A stretch of 64,000 nt of DNA, taken from JAGVSR01 sp963708775. GTDB lineage: Bacteria; Pseudomonadota; Alphaproteobacteria; Rhizobiales; Hyphomicrobiaceae. Positions 10,127 to 18,598 of this stretch are shown piece by piece. The notes beneath the pieces are model-generated. The model was not told the origin of the DNA. It saw nothing but the letters and a program-made list of their open reading frames with translations, and ran no database searches. Made by a program: the position numbers and the translations under genes. The DNA is taken from assembly GCA_963708775.1 (NCBI GenBank), contig CAVPTI010000020.1:62001-126000 (forward strand), written 5' to 3'. The first letter of the stretch is position 1. Every line of letters begins with the position of its first letter.

Positions 10127-10600
10127 ATGCAGTCCCGCCTTCAAAAGATGATTAGCACCGGGTTGGCGATTACTTTCTTCGCCCTGCCGGCCCATGCCAC
10201 CTCTTTTCAGGACCTCGCCGGCACATGGCGCGGGGTCGGGCGCGTTCAGTTGCTCACCGGCCAGTCGGAAGCTTTGAGTTGCAAGGCCTACTTCACGGCC
10301 AAGGATGCCGGGGCCGGCCTCGGGATTGCGCTCGCGTGTGCGAGTGCCTCGAACAAGATCGACTTGCGGGCCGGCCTGAGCCAGGCGGGACAAGCTATAT
10401 CCGGGTCGTGGGAAGAGCGGTCATTCAACTCGACGGGATCTGTGAGCGGCACGTTTTCCAATGAGCGCATCGAACTGACGATCGACGGGACCATCAAGGC
10501 CACCATGTCGATTGCGCTCGAGGGGAAGAGCCAGCTGATCTCGATCGCCACGGACGGCCAGGGATTTCGCTCCGTGGACCTGGAGCTGGAACGCAGCTAG
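10127..10600 (+). CDS. Secreted hypothetical protein
   Basis: A 157-residue protein with a clear signal peptide: MQSRLQKMISTGLAITFFAL then PAHA, cleavage probably after AHA at about residue 24. The mature part begins SFQDLAGTWRGVGRVQLLTG and alternates short beta-like segments with Gly and Ser (GSVSGTFSNERIELTIDGTI). That pattern resembles small periplasmic beta-barrel or lipocalin-like folds, but I do not recognise a family. The ATG at 10127 is set by GGAGGAGAA ten bases upstream. It is monocistronic as far as can be seen. Confidence 0.75.
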   Translation: MQSRLQKMISTGLAITFFALPAHATSFQDLAGTWRGVGRVQLLTGQSEALSCKAYFTAKDAGAGLGIALACASASNKIDLRAGLSQAGQAISGSWEERSFNSTGSVSGTFSNERIELTIDGTIKATMSIALEGKSQLISIATDGQGFRSVDLELERS

Positions 10601-10712
10601 CTGGACAGCGCGGCACCTGGGACACGCTTTTCCCAGCAGAGTCATGGTAACGCTTACGGTGTTGACCGCGCCAAAGACCAACTTGGCGCGCCTCTGCCTT
10701 TGGAGACCGTGA

Positions 10713-11075
10713 ATGCTCAGCCCTCGCTTGAAAGCCCTATCTTTTGCCCTTGTTGCCGGGTTTGCCGTCGCGAGCATTGCGCCGGCCGAGGCAGGCTTCC
10801 GGCGCGACCGCGGCTATAACGGCCAGGATGGCTACGTCGTTGCGAACAGCCGCTTCGGCAACGGCAGTGTGCGGGGCCGGGTGCGGGAGGGGCGCAACGG
10901 GCTTCAGGTGCAGTTGCCCCGCGGCACATGGGAATACTGCCGCGCCAGCTGTTCGGAGACGCTCCGCGTGGAAGTGCTCGACATGTTCGAGTACCAGGGC
11001 GAGATGAAGGGCTATGGCACCGCCTCGCAGGAATGCGGCGTGTTCGGGTGCCTCGGCGCCAGCTGGCCGTACTGA
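10713..11075 (+). CDS. Small secreted cysteine-containing protein
   Basis: A 120-residue hypothetical protein with a signal peptide (LKALSFALVAGFAVASIAPAEA, cleavage after AEA near residue 27). The mature part is Arg/Gly-rich, then has EYCRASCSET and ECGVFGCLG, giving four cysteines that could form two disulfides in the periplasm. The start is ATG 10713 with TTTGGAGA 8-12 bases upstream. The 3' end is convergent with the MBL gene, four bases apart. Function unknown. Confidence 0.75.
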   Translation: MLSPRLKALSFALVAGFAVASIAPAEAGFRRDRGYNGQDGYVVANSRFGNGSVRGRVREGRNGLQVQLPRGTWEYCRASCSETLRVEVLDMFEYQGEMKGYGTASQECGVFGCLGASWPY

Positions 11076-11079
11076 TCGT

Positions 11080-11736
11080 TCAGGTAAGAAATGGATTGGA
11101 ACGGCGCTCGGCACCGATGGTGCTCGTGGGACCGTGCCCGCAGATGAACGCGAACTCGTCTCCGAGCGGGAAAAGCTTTGTCTTGATGGCGTTGATCAGC
11201 GCGTCATGATCGCCGTAAGGGAAGTCGGTGCGACCGATAGATCCTCGGAAGATGACGTCGCCGGCTAGCATGAACTTTTGCCGCTTGTTGACGAACACGA
11301 CGGACCCCGGCGAGTGGCCGGGGCAGTGCAAAATCTCGAAAGTGTGGCCGGCGACAGTGACCAGCTCGCCTTCGTCAAGCCAACGATCGGGCGTGACGTT
11401 GCGGGCGGGAATGCTGTAGGCGGCGCCCTGAGCTTCGAGGTTGTCCAGCAGGATCTTGTCGGCCTTGTGCGGGCCCTCGATTTTTACGCCGAGGCTTTTG
11501 CGGAGTTCATCGGCACCGCCGGCATGGTCGATATGGCCATGAGTGAGGAGAATCTTTTCGATCTTCAAGCCGACTTCGGCAATGGCCGCCTGGATTTGCC
11601 CGAGGTCTCCACCTGGATCGACGACCGCGCCGATCTTTGTCGCCTCATCCCAGATCAATGTGCAGTTCTGCTGGAATGGCGTGACGGGAATGATCGCCGC
11701 CTTGAGCCCGACAGTCGCATCAGCCCGTTCGTTCAT
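11080..11736 (-). CDS. MBL-fold hydrolase, glyoxalase II-like (YcbL type)
   Basis: A 218-residue cytoplasmic enzyme. It has THGHIDHAGG (the HxHxDH motif), a second-shell HCPGHSPGSVVFV, AGDVIFRGSIGRTDFPYGD and a terminal CGHGPTSTIGAERRSNPF. This set is typical of short glyoxalase II-like hydrolases such as YcbL, which cleave S-lactoylglutathione or related thioesters and lack the C-terminal glutathione-binding domain of full glyoxalase II. That would suit methylglyoxal or formaldehyde-thioester detoxification, but the substrate is inferred only. The start at 11736 begins MNERADATVGLKAAIIPVTP. Confidence 0.87.
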   Translation of the reverse strand: MNERADATVGLKAAIIPVTPFQQNCTLIWDEATKIGAVVDPGGDLGQIQAAIAEVGLKIEKILLTHGHIDHAGGADELRKSLGVKIEGPHKADKILLDNLEAQGAAYSIPARNVTPDRWLDEGELVTVAGHTFEILHCPGHSPGSVVFVNKRQKFMLAGDVIFRGSIGRTDFPYGDHDALINAIKTKLFPLGDEFAFICGHGPTSTIGAERRSNPFLT

Positions 11737-11869
11737 ATCGCCTCCGGTCAGGCGCGCTGCGCCTCAGCTTCCGTTTGCACGTTAGGTAGTGCGAACGACA
11801 CCTTTGCGCGAGAACTTTCACGTCGCGGTTATGGTTCAGCTGCGGTGCGACAGGCCCCAGAACTGTCAT

Positions 11870-12391
11870 TCACCGACTTTTGGCGGGCAAGGGATGGAGG
11901 GGCGGTATGACGGCGGCGGCGAGTTGAAGGTGGCCCGAGATCACACCGCGCAATTTGCCCATATCACCAGCAACTGCCCGCAACTTGGGCGCGGGGCCCT
12001 GCACGAGGATCACTTCAAGCGTTTTGTCGCCCGTAAGGTGGACGTGGAGCGAGGAGATCACTTCATCGATGTAGCGGCGCTGCAGTACGGCCAGGCGCTG
12101 TTGCAAACCGCCAACTGTATGGTCGTAGAACAGGGTGATGGTGCCGACCATCACGTCGTCGCCCATCTCACTTTTCGTATCGACGAGCGCGCGGTGGACG
12201 AAGTCCGCAACTGCCTGAGATCGGCTCTGGAATCCGCGTTGAGTGACGACATGGTCGAGATCGGTGAGAAGTTCTTCCGACAGTGAAATGGTGATGCGGC
12301 TGACGGGGCCGCGCCTGTGCGGTGGGGCGTCGTTCGCGCGCGGCCGCTGAGACGCCGTGGTTCTCTTCGAACGCGTGGTTCTCACCACCAT
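11870..12391 (-). CDS. nikR: NikR-like ribbon-helix-helix regulator with altered metal site
   Basis: A 173-residue regulator: an Arg-rich N-terminal tail of about 30 residues, a ribbon-helix-helix domain (SRITISLSEELLTDLDHV, GFQSRSQAVADFVHRAL) and an ACT-like NikR domain. Aligned without gaps to E. coli NikR, recalled from memory, the nickel ligands His87 and His89 are kept (SLHVHL), but His76 is Arg (LQRRYIDE) and Cys95 is Thr (GDKTLEV). The DNA-contact strand keeps R and T (RITIS against RVTIT). The start is ATG 12391, with GGAGGG ending ten bases upstream; earlier in-frame ATGs at 12400 and 12460 are less well placed. It diverges from the creatininase gene, with a NikR-type operator between. 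Family secure; metal response doubtful. Confidence 0.88.
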   Translation of the reverse strand: MVVRTTRSKRTTASQRPRANDAPPHRRGPVSRITISLSEELLTDLDHVVTQRGFQSRSQAVADFVHRALVDTKSEMGDDVMVGTITLFYDHTVGGLQQRLAVLQRRYIDEVISSLHVHLTGDKTLEVILVQGPAPKLRAVAGDMGKLRGVISGHLQLAAAVIPPLHPLPAKSR

Positions 12392-12434
12392 GGCGGACAT
12401 CCCTCCGGTTGGCACGGTCCGTGCTCTCTCGACA

Positions 12435-12462
12435 GTATGACGATTTCTTGCAATCGTCATAC
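12435..12462. promoter_or_regulatory. NikR-type operator GTATGA-N16-TCATAC
   Basis: Perfect inverted repeat in the divergent gap: arms GTATGACGAT and ATCGTCATAC around an 8-base centre. The outer half-sites match the known E. coli NikR operator GTATGA-N16-TCATAC exactly, including the 16-base spacing. It lies 43 bases before the nikR-like ATG and 23 bases before the creatininase ATG, so a bound repressor would probably cover both promoters. Confidence 0.92.
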
Positions 12463-12485
12463 CGCTTCAGCAGAGGGGACGCACG

Positions 12486-13253
12486 ATGATATGGGCAGAC
12501 AAGGCTTGGCCGGAAATTCCAGGTGCGCTTGCGGCCGTCAACGGTGCCGCGATGCTTCCCGTCGGCGCGACGGAGCAGCATGGCCCCCAGTTGGGATGCG
12601 GAATGGACTTCGTGCTTGCCGACAGGCTCTGCCGGAAAGTCGCCGACGTGACCGGCGTACCGATGTTGCCGACAATGCCCTACGGTTGCTCCATCGGTCA
12701 TAGCAAGCGCTGGCCGGGGACGATCGCGCTCGACCCCGCGGTCATGACCACGCTCGTCACGCAGATCGGCACCTGGGCTTATTATTCGGGCGTTCGGCGG
12801 CTCTTCATCGTCAACACGCACGTGACGAATTTTGCGCCGCTCAGATGCGCGCTTGAAAATCTACGTGCAGCCTTCGACGACCTCATGGTCTGCGTGATCA
12901 ACACCGGACAAATGACGCCGCGGGTCAAGGCGGTCCACTTCGCCGATGGCGACGACTGGCATGCGAATGACGCGGAGACATCGTTGATGCTCGCCGTGGC
13001 GCCGGAGATTGTGCGCGAGGATCAGGTCGCCACATCGGACGATCCCGATCGAACGGAAGGCCTTGTCTTTTCGCATCCCGTGAACCGCACCAGCAAAAAC
13101 GGGGTCACCGGCTATCCAAGCCGCGCGACGAAGAAGAAGGGCGAGGACCTGTTCGCCATGATGGTCGAGGACCTCTCGGACATGATCCAACGCGGCATGA
13201 AGGAAACGCCGCCTCTGGACGCATCTTACAACACGCCCTTCTCCAAGATCTAA
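12486..13253 (+). CDS. Creatininase-family amidohydrolase
   Basis: A 255-residue metal-dependent hydrolase of the creatininase/MftE/FAPy-deformylase family. Seen motifs: LPVGATEQHGPQLGCGMDF (metal-binding Glu, His and Asp), FIVNTHVTNF in place of the usual 'NGHGGN', and DWHANDAETSLMLAV (the HAxxxETS block). Members cleave creatinine, formamide-type or small cyclic amides, so the substrate here is an unknown amide. The ATG at 12486 has AGAGGGGACGC upstream. It is followed after 28 bases by the type III glutamine synthetase, so the two probably form one operon under the NikR-type operator. Confidence 0.88.
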   Translation: MIWADKAWPEIPGALAAVNGAAMLPVGATEQHGPQLGCGMDFVLADRLCRKVADVTGVPMLPTMPYGCSIGHSKRWPGTIALDPAVMTTLVTQIGTWAYYSGVRRLFIVNTHVTNFAPLRCALENLRAAFDDLMVCVINTGQMTPRVKAVHFADGDDWHANDAETSLMLAVAPEIVREDQVATSDDPDRTEGLVFSHPVNRTSKNGVTGYPSRATKKKGEDLFAMMVEDLSDMIQRGMKETPPLDASYNTPFSKI

Positions 13254-13281
13254 TCGCCGATTGCCACTTCGGGGGACACCT

Positions 13282-14643
13282 ATGGCTCATGATCCGAAAT
13301 TCGACGCGCTGATGACGGACCTGAAGGCGCGCGGCGTCAAATACTGCATGGGTGCCTACGTGGACATCCATGGCTGCCAGAAGGGCAAGGTTGTGCCGAT
13401 CGATCACTTGCACCACATGGCGGCGGGATCCGAACTCTACACCGGCTATGCCGTCGATGGCATGGGGCAGGCGCCGAACGACGACGAGTTCGCATCAATC
13501 CCGGATTTCAATGCTCTCGTACAGCTGCCGTGGGAGCCGAAAATCGCCTGGATGCCGGCCGACATTCACTTCAAGGGCAAGCCGTATCCGCTCTCGACCC
13601 GCGTTGCTTTACAAAACGTGCAGGCTGAAGCTGCAAAAATGGGGCTCGGATTCAATCTCGGCATCGAGTGTGAGATCTTCGTTCTGAAGAAAATGCCAGA
13701 CGGTTCGCTCGCGATTCCCAACCCAGACGATAAGCTGATCAAGCCCTGCTACGACATCCGCGGATTCATGGGCAACTTCACCTGGCTCGATCGGATGGCG
13801 ACGACCATCAACGATCTGGGCTGGGATCTCTATTCGTTCGATCACGAAGATGCCAACGGGCAATACGAGTTTGACTTCACCTACGCAGATGCATTGACGA
13901 CGTGCGACCGGTTCACGTTTTTCCGTATGATGGCCAAGCAATATGCGGAAGATCTCGGGTTGCTCGCGACACTGATGCCTAAACCCTACGCCAATCGCAC
14001 AGGCAACGGCGCACATTTCAACATGTCGCTCTATGAACTGAATACGAAAGAGAACCTCTTCAAGTGCAAGCCGGAGGATGATCCGCGCGGGCTCGGACTA
14101 ACGCCGATGGGCTATCACTTCATTGGTGGTATTCTGCGGCACGGCCGGGCGCTGTGCGCCACGTTCGCGCCGACCGTGAACAGCTACAAGCGGCTCGTGC
14201 GGCGCGGTTCGATGGCGACGTTCTCGTGGGCACCGGTGTTCAACTCCTATGGCTCGAATAATCGGACGAACTCAATTCGTGTGCCAATGGGCGGCGGGCG
14301 CTGCGAGAGCCGAAACGCGGATGGGGCCGTCAATCCGTATCTGGCGGCGACGCTGGCTCTTGCCGCAGGTCTCGAGGGCGTGCGCGAGAAAATCGATCCG
14401 GGGATGCCTAACGACGACAATCTCTACGAGATCAGCGAGGACGCACGGCGTGCCCGCGGCATCGACTTCCTGCCGCAGAACCTCGATGAGGCGGTCGATG
14501 CGTTCGAGGCCGATCCGCTCGTGGAGAAGACGCTCGGTACGGCTTTGCGTGACGAGTTCGTGCGCTATAAGCGCGACGAGTGGCGCGAGTACCACCTCTC
14601 GATCTCTTCGTGGGAAATCGAGCGCTACAGCCACCTCTTCTAA
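13282..14643 (+). CDS. glnT: Type III glutamine synthetase family (GlnT / gamma-glutamylmethylamide synthetase-like)
   Basis: A 453-residue ATP-dependent gamma-glutamyl ligase. Family blocks seen: GIECEIFVLK, SFDHEDANGQYEFDFTYADAL, NRTGNGAHFNMSLYE, NSYKRLVRRG and NRTNSIRVPMGGGRCESRNADGAVNPYLAA, which carry the metal, glutamate and ATP sites of the GS fold. In methylotrophs close relatives (GmaS) join glutamate to methylamine; in rhizobia GlnT is a minor glutamine synthetase. Sequence alone cannot decide which amine is used. The start ATG 13282 has TCGGGGGA upstream, and an in-frame codon at 13261 is less likely. It is second in the operon after the creatininase gene. No mgs/mgd N-methylglutamate genes are nearby. 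Confidence 0.9.
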   Translation: MAHDPKFDALMTDLKARGVKYCMGAYVDIHGCQKGKVVPIDHLHHMAAGSELYTGYAVDGMGQAPNDDEFASIPDFNALVQLPWEPKIAWMPADIHFKGKPYPLSTRVALQNVQAEAAKMGLGFNLGIECEIFVLKKMPDGSLAIPNPDDKLIKPCYDIRGFMGNFTWLDRMATTINDLGWDLYSFDHEDANGQYEFDFTYADALTTCDRFTFFRMMAKQYAEDLGLLATLMPKPYANRTGNGAHFNMSLYELNTKENLFKCKPEDDPRGLGLTPMGYHFIGGILRHGRALCATFAPTVNSYKRLVRRGSMATFSWAPVFNSYGSNNRTNSIRVPMGGGRCESRNADGAVNPYLAATLALAAGLEGVREKIDPGMPNDDNLYEISEDARRARGIDFLPQNLDEAVDAFEADPLVEKTLGTALRDEFVRYKRDEWREYHLSISSWEIERYSHLF

Positions 14644-14652
14644 GCGGACCCC

Positions 14653-16416
14653 TTATTCGCTACCGGCGGTCGCAACCGAGACGAAGCTTTCGCGTGCGCG
14701 CTTGACGGCTTCAGGGTTGCGGTCGGCCGTGTAGTAGTCGCCCATCACCAGCGCGTCCATGTCGGTGCGGTGGAAGCAGGAGATCGCCTGCTCGGGTGAG
14801 TTCACGACGGGTTCCTGCCGGTTGAAGCTCGTGTTGAGGATGACCGGGATGCCGGTGATCTTGGCATATTCCTCGATGACGCCGTAGTAGCGCGGGTTCG
14901 CGGAGCGTTCGATCGTTTGAATGCGGCCGGTGCCATCGACGTGAGCGGCGGCGGGGATCAGGTGCACCTTGTCCGGATGGATGCGCGGCGCGAGAGTCAT
15001 AAAGGGATCGGGCTGGGAGACCTCGAAGAACTCTTGCGCGCGCTCCAGCAGCACGACAGGGGCGAACGGGCGGAAGGCCTCGCGGTGCTTGATCTTGGCG
15101 TTGATGAGATCCTTGATCTTGTTGTCGCGCGCATCCGACAGGATCGAGCGATTGCCGAGCGCGCGCGGACCCATCTCGGCGCGGCCCTGGAACCAGCCAA
15201 CGATCTTCTGCTCGCTCAGAAGTTTGGCGACGAGACGGAGCAGATCGGCCTCCTCGAACTTTTTGTAAGCGAGACCGGCCTTGTCGAGAGCTGCCCTGAT
15301 TTCGGCGTCAGTGAAGCCCTTGCCGTAGAAGGCGTGGGTCATCTCGAAAGTGCGGGGATTGCCGAGCGTCTGGTGCCAGTGCCACAGCGTTGAACCCAGA
15401 GGTGCGCCGGTATCGGAAGCGCAGGGCGGCACCCAGACCCGCTCGAACTTGGTGTCGCGCAGGATGCGGGCGTTGGCGACGCAGTTGAGTCCAACGCCGC
15501 CGGAGATGACGAGATTGCGCGACGACTGGCGCTTTTCCATGTCGCGGACGATATGGAGGATTGTCTCTTCGATGACGGCCTGGAGCGCGCGGGCGATGTC
15601 GCGGTGGTGGTCGGTCAGGGGGTCCTGGCGCGAGCGCGGCGGACCGAAGGTCTCGTAGAACTTCCACTTGAAGGGACGCACGAGGCCGTGCGTATCGAAC
15701 GACACGTAATCGCGATTGATGCGGAATTGACCGTCCGGCAGAAGCTGGATGAGATCGCGGAAGCGATCGATGTAAGTCGGCCCGCCGCAGGCGGCGAGCG
15801 CCATGACAGTGCCTTCCTCGAAAACCTTGAACCCGAGGTATTCGGTCACGCACGTATAGAGCATGCCGAGGCTGTCAAAAAAGTGACTCTGCCACACCCG
15901 CTCGAGCCTGGTGCCCTGACCGATGTAGCCGCTGGTGGAGGTGTCGTCGCCGTAGCCGTCCATGACGAGCACAGCGGCTTCCTCGAATGGCGAGACGTTG
16001 AACACGGCTGCGTGGGCGTTGTGGTGGGAGACCTGGACGATCTTTGGCACCTTGCGGTAGCCGTAGCGCTTGCCTAGGCCCATCCAAAGGCGGAAGGGGA
16101 GATTGACGATCGCGGAGGCTTGCACGCGGTGCGCCGCCGGCCGCAGCAAGTTGAGGCTCGACGGCAGTTTGGCCGTGACGTTGTTGTAGAAGGTGGGGCG
16201 GAGGCGATCCATCTCCCACGGCGTCGTCACGACGTCGATATCCTCGAAAGAGAGGCGCCCGTCGCCAAAGATCGTGTCGAGGCAATTTGTGGGAAACTCG
16301 AGCGTGTGCTTCTGCCGGTTGAAGCGCTCTTCTTCAAGGATGTACGCCGGTTGACCGCTCTCCAGAAGAGCGAGGCCGGTGTCATGCGACTTGGTGACGA
16401 TCCCGAGTATGTTCAC
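14653..16416 (-). CDS. Carbamoyltransferase (NodU/TobZ family)
   Basis: Enzyme of 587 residues that makes carbamoyl-adenylate from carbamoyl phosphate and ATP and passes the carbamoyl group to a hydroxyl of a sugar or small molecule. The Kae1-like domain (about 1-340) shows VSHHNAHAAVFNVSPFEEAA, VLVMDGYGDD and VISGGVGLNCVANARI. The C-terminal YrdC-like domain shows WFQGRAEMGPRALGNRSILS and ILNTSFNRQEPVVNSPEQAI. Only GTG 16416 (VNILGIVTKSHDTGLALL) gives a natural N-terminus. The gene is convergent with glnT, nine bases apart, and unrelated in direction. The acceptor is unknown; a surface polysaccharide is plausible. Confidence 0.9.
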   Translation of the reverse strand: MNILGIVTKSHDTGLALLESGQPAYILEEERFNRQKHTLEFPTNCLDTIFGDGRLSFEDIDVVTTPWEMDRLRPTFYNNVTAKLPSSLNLLRPAAHRVQASAIVNLPFRLWMGLGKRYGYRKVPKIVQVSHHNAHAAVFNVSPFEEAAVLVMDGYGDDTSTSGYIGQGTRLERVWQSHFFDSLGMLYTCVTEYLGFKVFEEGTVMALAACGGPTYIDRFRDLIQLLPDGQFRINRDYVSFDTHGLVRPFKWKFYETFGPPRSRQDPLTDHHRDIARALQAVIEETILHIVRDMEKRQSSRNLVISGGVGLNCVANARILRDTKFERVWVPPCASDTGAPLGSTLWHWHQTLGNPRTFEMTHAFYGKGFTDAEIRAALDKAGLAYKKFEEADLLRLVAKLLSEQKIVGWFQGRAEMGPRALGNRSILSDARDNKIKDLINAKIKHREAFRPFAPVVLLERAQEFFEVSQPDPFMTLAPRIHPDKVHLIPAAAHVDGTGRIQTIERSANPRYYGVIEEYAKITGIPVILNTSFNRQEPVVNSPEQAISCFHRTDMDALVMGDYYTADRNPEAVKRARESFVSVATAGSE

Positions 16417-16709
16417 AGTGATCCAGTCCCGTTTGCCGAGTGAGAAGCGCCATCCGATACCGGCTTGCGCGCCTGCTAACCAGGGTTCGAGCGCGCATGT
16501 CGCAGCCGCGGGCGGGTGGCTAGATACGCCCACCAACCCCATTGATGAAGCTCAGTTCCGCACGTATCTGTCCACCGACGTGCTACGGTCACGTTAATCG
16601 GCGCATAGGTTGCATATGTCCGAAATGCGCACGGTGTCACGGCTGACGCCGCTCCGGCGCCTTTGTAGCTTTGTTGCCAACTTTATTCTGCCCCGCGGGA
16701 CCAGCCGGA

Positions 16710-17085
16710 ATGCAATTGAGGGACATGCAGTTTGCGAAGATCGCCGGGACCGAAGTGACGGTTAAGGTGAACTCTGCGGTTGAGGCCAAGTCGGCGATCA
16801 AGGAACTCCGGCACAAAAAGAAAGAGGTCGGGACTCCTGAAGCGGCGCGTTGCGGCTGAATTGAAGCGGGCGCGAGCGGCCGAGGCAAAGGCGGAAAGGG
16901 TAGCTTCCCGCATCCGGCGGCAGTCGGGGTTTTTCGCGGCGCTTGGACGGCTATCCTCGGCGTTCAGCAGCGACGATCATTCTGGCGACGTGGAACGACT
17001 GGAAAAGGATCTCGTTCACACGGAGGAGATCCTGCACAACATCGAGAGCTGTATCATTCAGCTCGAAGGCAAACTCCTCAGTTGA
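16710..17085 (+). pseudogene. Small coiled-coil protein, split by a one-base insertion
   Basis: Frame one gives MQLRDMQFAKIAGTEVTVKV, then NSAVEAKSAIKELRHKKKEV. Near 16829-16832 (gaggtcggga) the frame moves by one, and the next frame gives GLLKRRVAAELKRARAAEAK and runs to the stop at 17083-17085, through RLEKDLVHTEEILHNIESCI. Dropping one G gives 124 residues, rich in Ala, Arg, Lys and Glu, probably helical and coiled-coil forming. The family is not recognised. The stop overlaps the first codon of thiS. The start may be 16710 or 16725. Confidence 0.55.
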
Positions 17086-17315
17086 GCCCCTGCACAGTGA
17101 CCCAGAGACGCGAACCCATATCTCTCACGGTGAATGGCGAGGCGCGTGTCACCCACGCACAGACGCTGGCTGATCTCATTTCGACGGAAAATCTCGGCGA
17201 AGTACGCGTTGCAACGGCGGTGAACGGGGCCTTCGTTCCGGTGCGCGCCCGCGGCGATCGCCAACTTGAGGCCGGCGACCGCATCGAGATCCTGTCCGCG
17301 CGTCAAGGCGGGTGA
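17082..17315 (+). CDS. thiS: Sulfur carrier protein ThiS
   Basis: A 77-residue ubiquitin-like carrier whose C-terminal Gly-Gly (ILSARQGG) is adenylated and thiocarboxylated to bring sulfur to the thiazole ring of thiamine. The core SLTVNGEARVTHAQTLADLI and the late GDRIEILSARQGG fit the family. The start is uncertain: TTG 17082 overlaps the previous stop and GTG 17097 would give 72 residues; neither has a good Shine-Dalgarno. No thiG, thiO or thiE lies beside it, which is unusual. It ends three bases from convergent prfB. Confidence 0.85.
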   Translation: MSPCTVTQRREPISLTVNGEARVTHAQTLADLISTENLGEVRVATAVNGAFVPVRARGDRQLEAGDRIEILSARQGG

Positions 17316-17318
17316 TCC

Positions 17319-18450
17319 TTACTCGATATCCTCAACGACTGCGCCGTTGCCGCCCTTGATGCGGGCGGAGAGCGTGGCCTGGATGAAGGGGTCGATGTCG
17401 CCGTCGAGTACATCGTCAGGGGCGGTCGATTGCTCGCCGGTGCGGAGATCTTTGACGAGCTGATAGGGCTGCAACACGTACGAGCGGATCTGGTGCCCCC
17501 ATCCGATGTCGGTTTTGGCGGCCTGGTCGGCGGAGGCTTTCTCTTCACGCCGCTTCAGCTCCATTTCGTAGAGCTTCGCCTTCAGCCGCTTGAAGGCGAT
17601 GTCCTTATTCTGGTGCTGTGAGCGCTGCTCCTGGGCGAAGATCACGATCCCCGACGGCCTGTGCACGAGGCGGACCGCACTCTCCGTCCGGTTGACGTGC
17701 TGACCGCCAGCGCCCGAAGCACGGGCAAACGAGATCTCGACGTCTGCGGGGTTCACGTCGACGTCGATCGTGTCGTCGATGACCGGGTAGACTTGAACGG
17801 ACGCGAAGCTCGTGTGGCGGCGTGCGTTTGAGTCGTACGGCGAGATGCGGACCAAACGGTGCACGCCGCCTTCTGTCTTCAACAAGCCGAATGCATTTTC
17901 GCCTTCGATTTCGAGCGTGGCGGACTTGATGCCCGCTTCTTCGCCGGGGCTCTCGTCAATCAACTTCACCTTGAAACCGCGTCGTTCGGCCCAGCGCATG
18001 TACATGCGCAGGAGCATCGAGGCCCAGTCCTGGCTCTCGGTACCGCCCGCACCCGCATGCACTTCGAGATAAGTGTTCATGCCGTCGGCTTCGCCGGAGA
18101 GCAAAGCTTCCACGCTGCGCTGCTGGACTTCGTGGTCTAGTTTTTCGAGCAGGGCCTCGGCCTCCGCGACGGTCGAGGCGTCACCTTCGGCCTCACCCAT
18201 CTCGATCAGGGTGACGTTGTCTTCGAGGTCCTGTTGCATGCGCTTGAAGCTCGTCAGCGACTTTTCCAGCGACTGGCGCTGGCGCATCACCTTCTGAGCT
18301 TCGGCAGGCTTGGCCCAAATGGCCGGATCTTCGGCGCGGCGATTCAGTTCGCCAAGACGCTCTTCGGCTTGGTCCGGGTCAAAGATACCTCCTCAGAAGC
18401 GCGAGCGCTTCTTGGATGCTATCGACGGTTTTTTGCGCTTCAGCGCGCAT
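17319..18450 (-). CDS. prfB: Peptide chain release factor 2, with programmed +1 frameshift
   Basis: RF2 recognises UGA and UAA stops and releases the finished peptide. The gene is read in two frames. ATG 18450 gives MRAEAQKTVDSIQEALALLR then RYL and an in-frame TGA (18379-18381). A +1 shift continues DPDQAEERLGELNRRAEDPA to the end at 17319. The rebuilt product is 376 residues, with the GGQ peptidyl-release motif in ARASGAGGQHVNRTESAVRL. This break is the classic RF2 autoregulation signal, not an error (see 18379-18393). Convergent with thiS. Confidence 0.96.
18379..18393 (-). promoter_or_regulatory. RF2 programmed frameshift signal
   Basis: On the minus strand the sequence is AGGAGGTATCTTTGAC. 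It has an internal Shine-Dalgarno AGGAGG (18388-18393), a three-base spacer, then the slippery CTT and a TGA stop. It matches the E. coli prfB signal AGGGGGTATCTTTGAC except for one base. Low RF2 slows reading of TGA and favours the +1 shift, so RF2 limits its own synthesis. Confidence 0.97.
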
Positions 18451-18598
18451 GAGGATGTTCTCCGGAGACAATTTCGAAGCGGAAGGAAATACGATCGTCA
18501 CGCATATAGTGCTGGCCTGCGGTCCTGTAAACGCTGCAAGCGGAGAGGAACTGTTCGGTCGCGGGATAAAGCTAGATCTCGTCTCGTTTGTACCCGCG

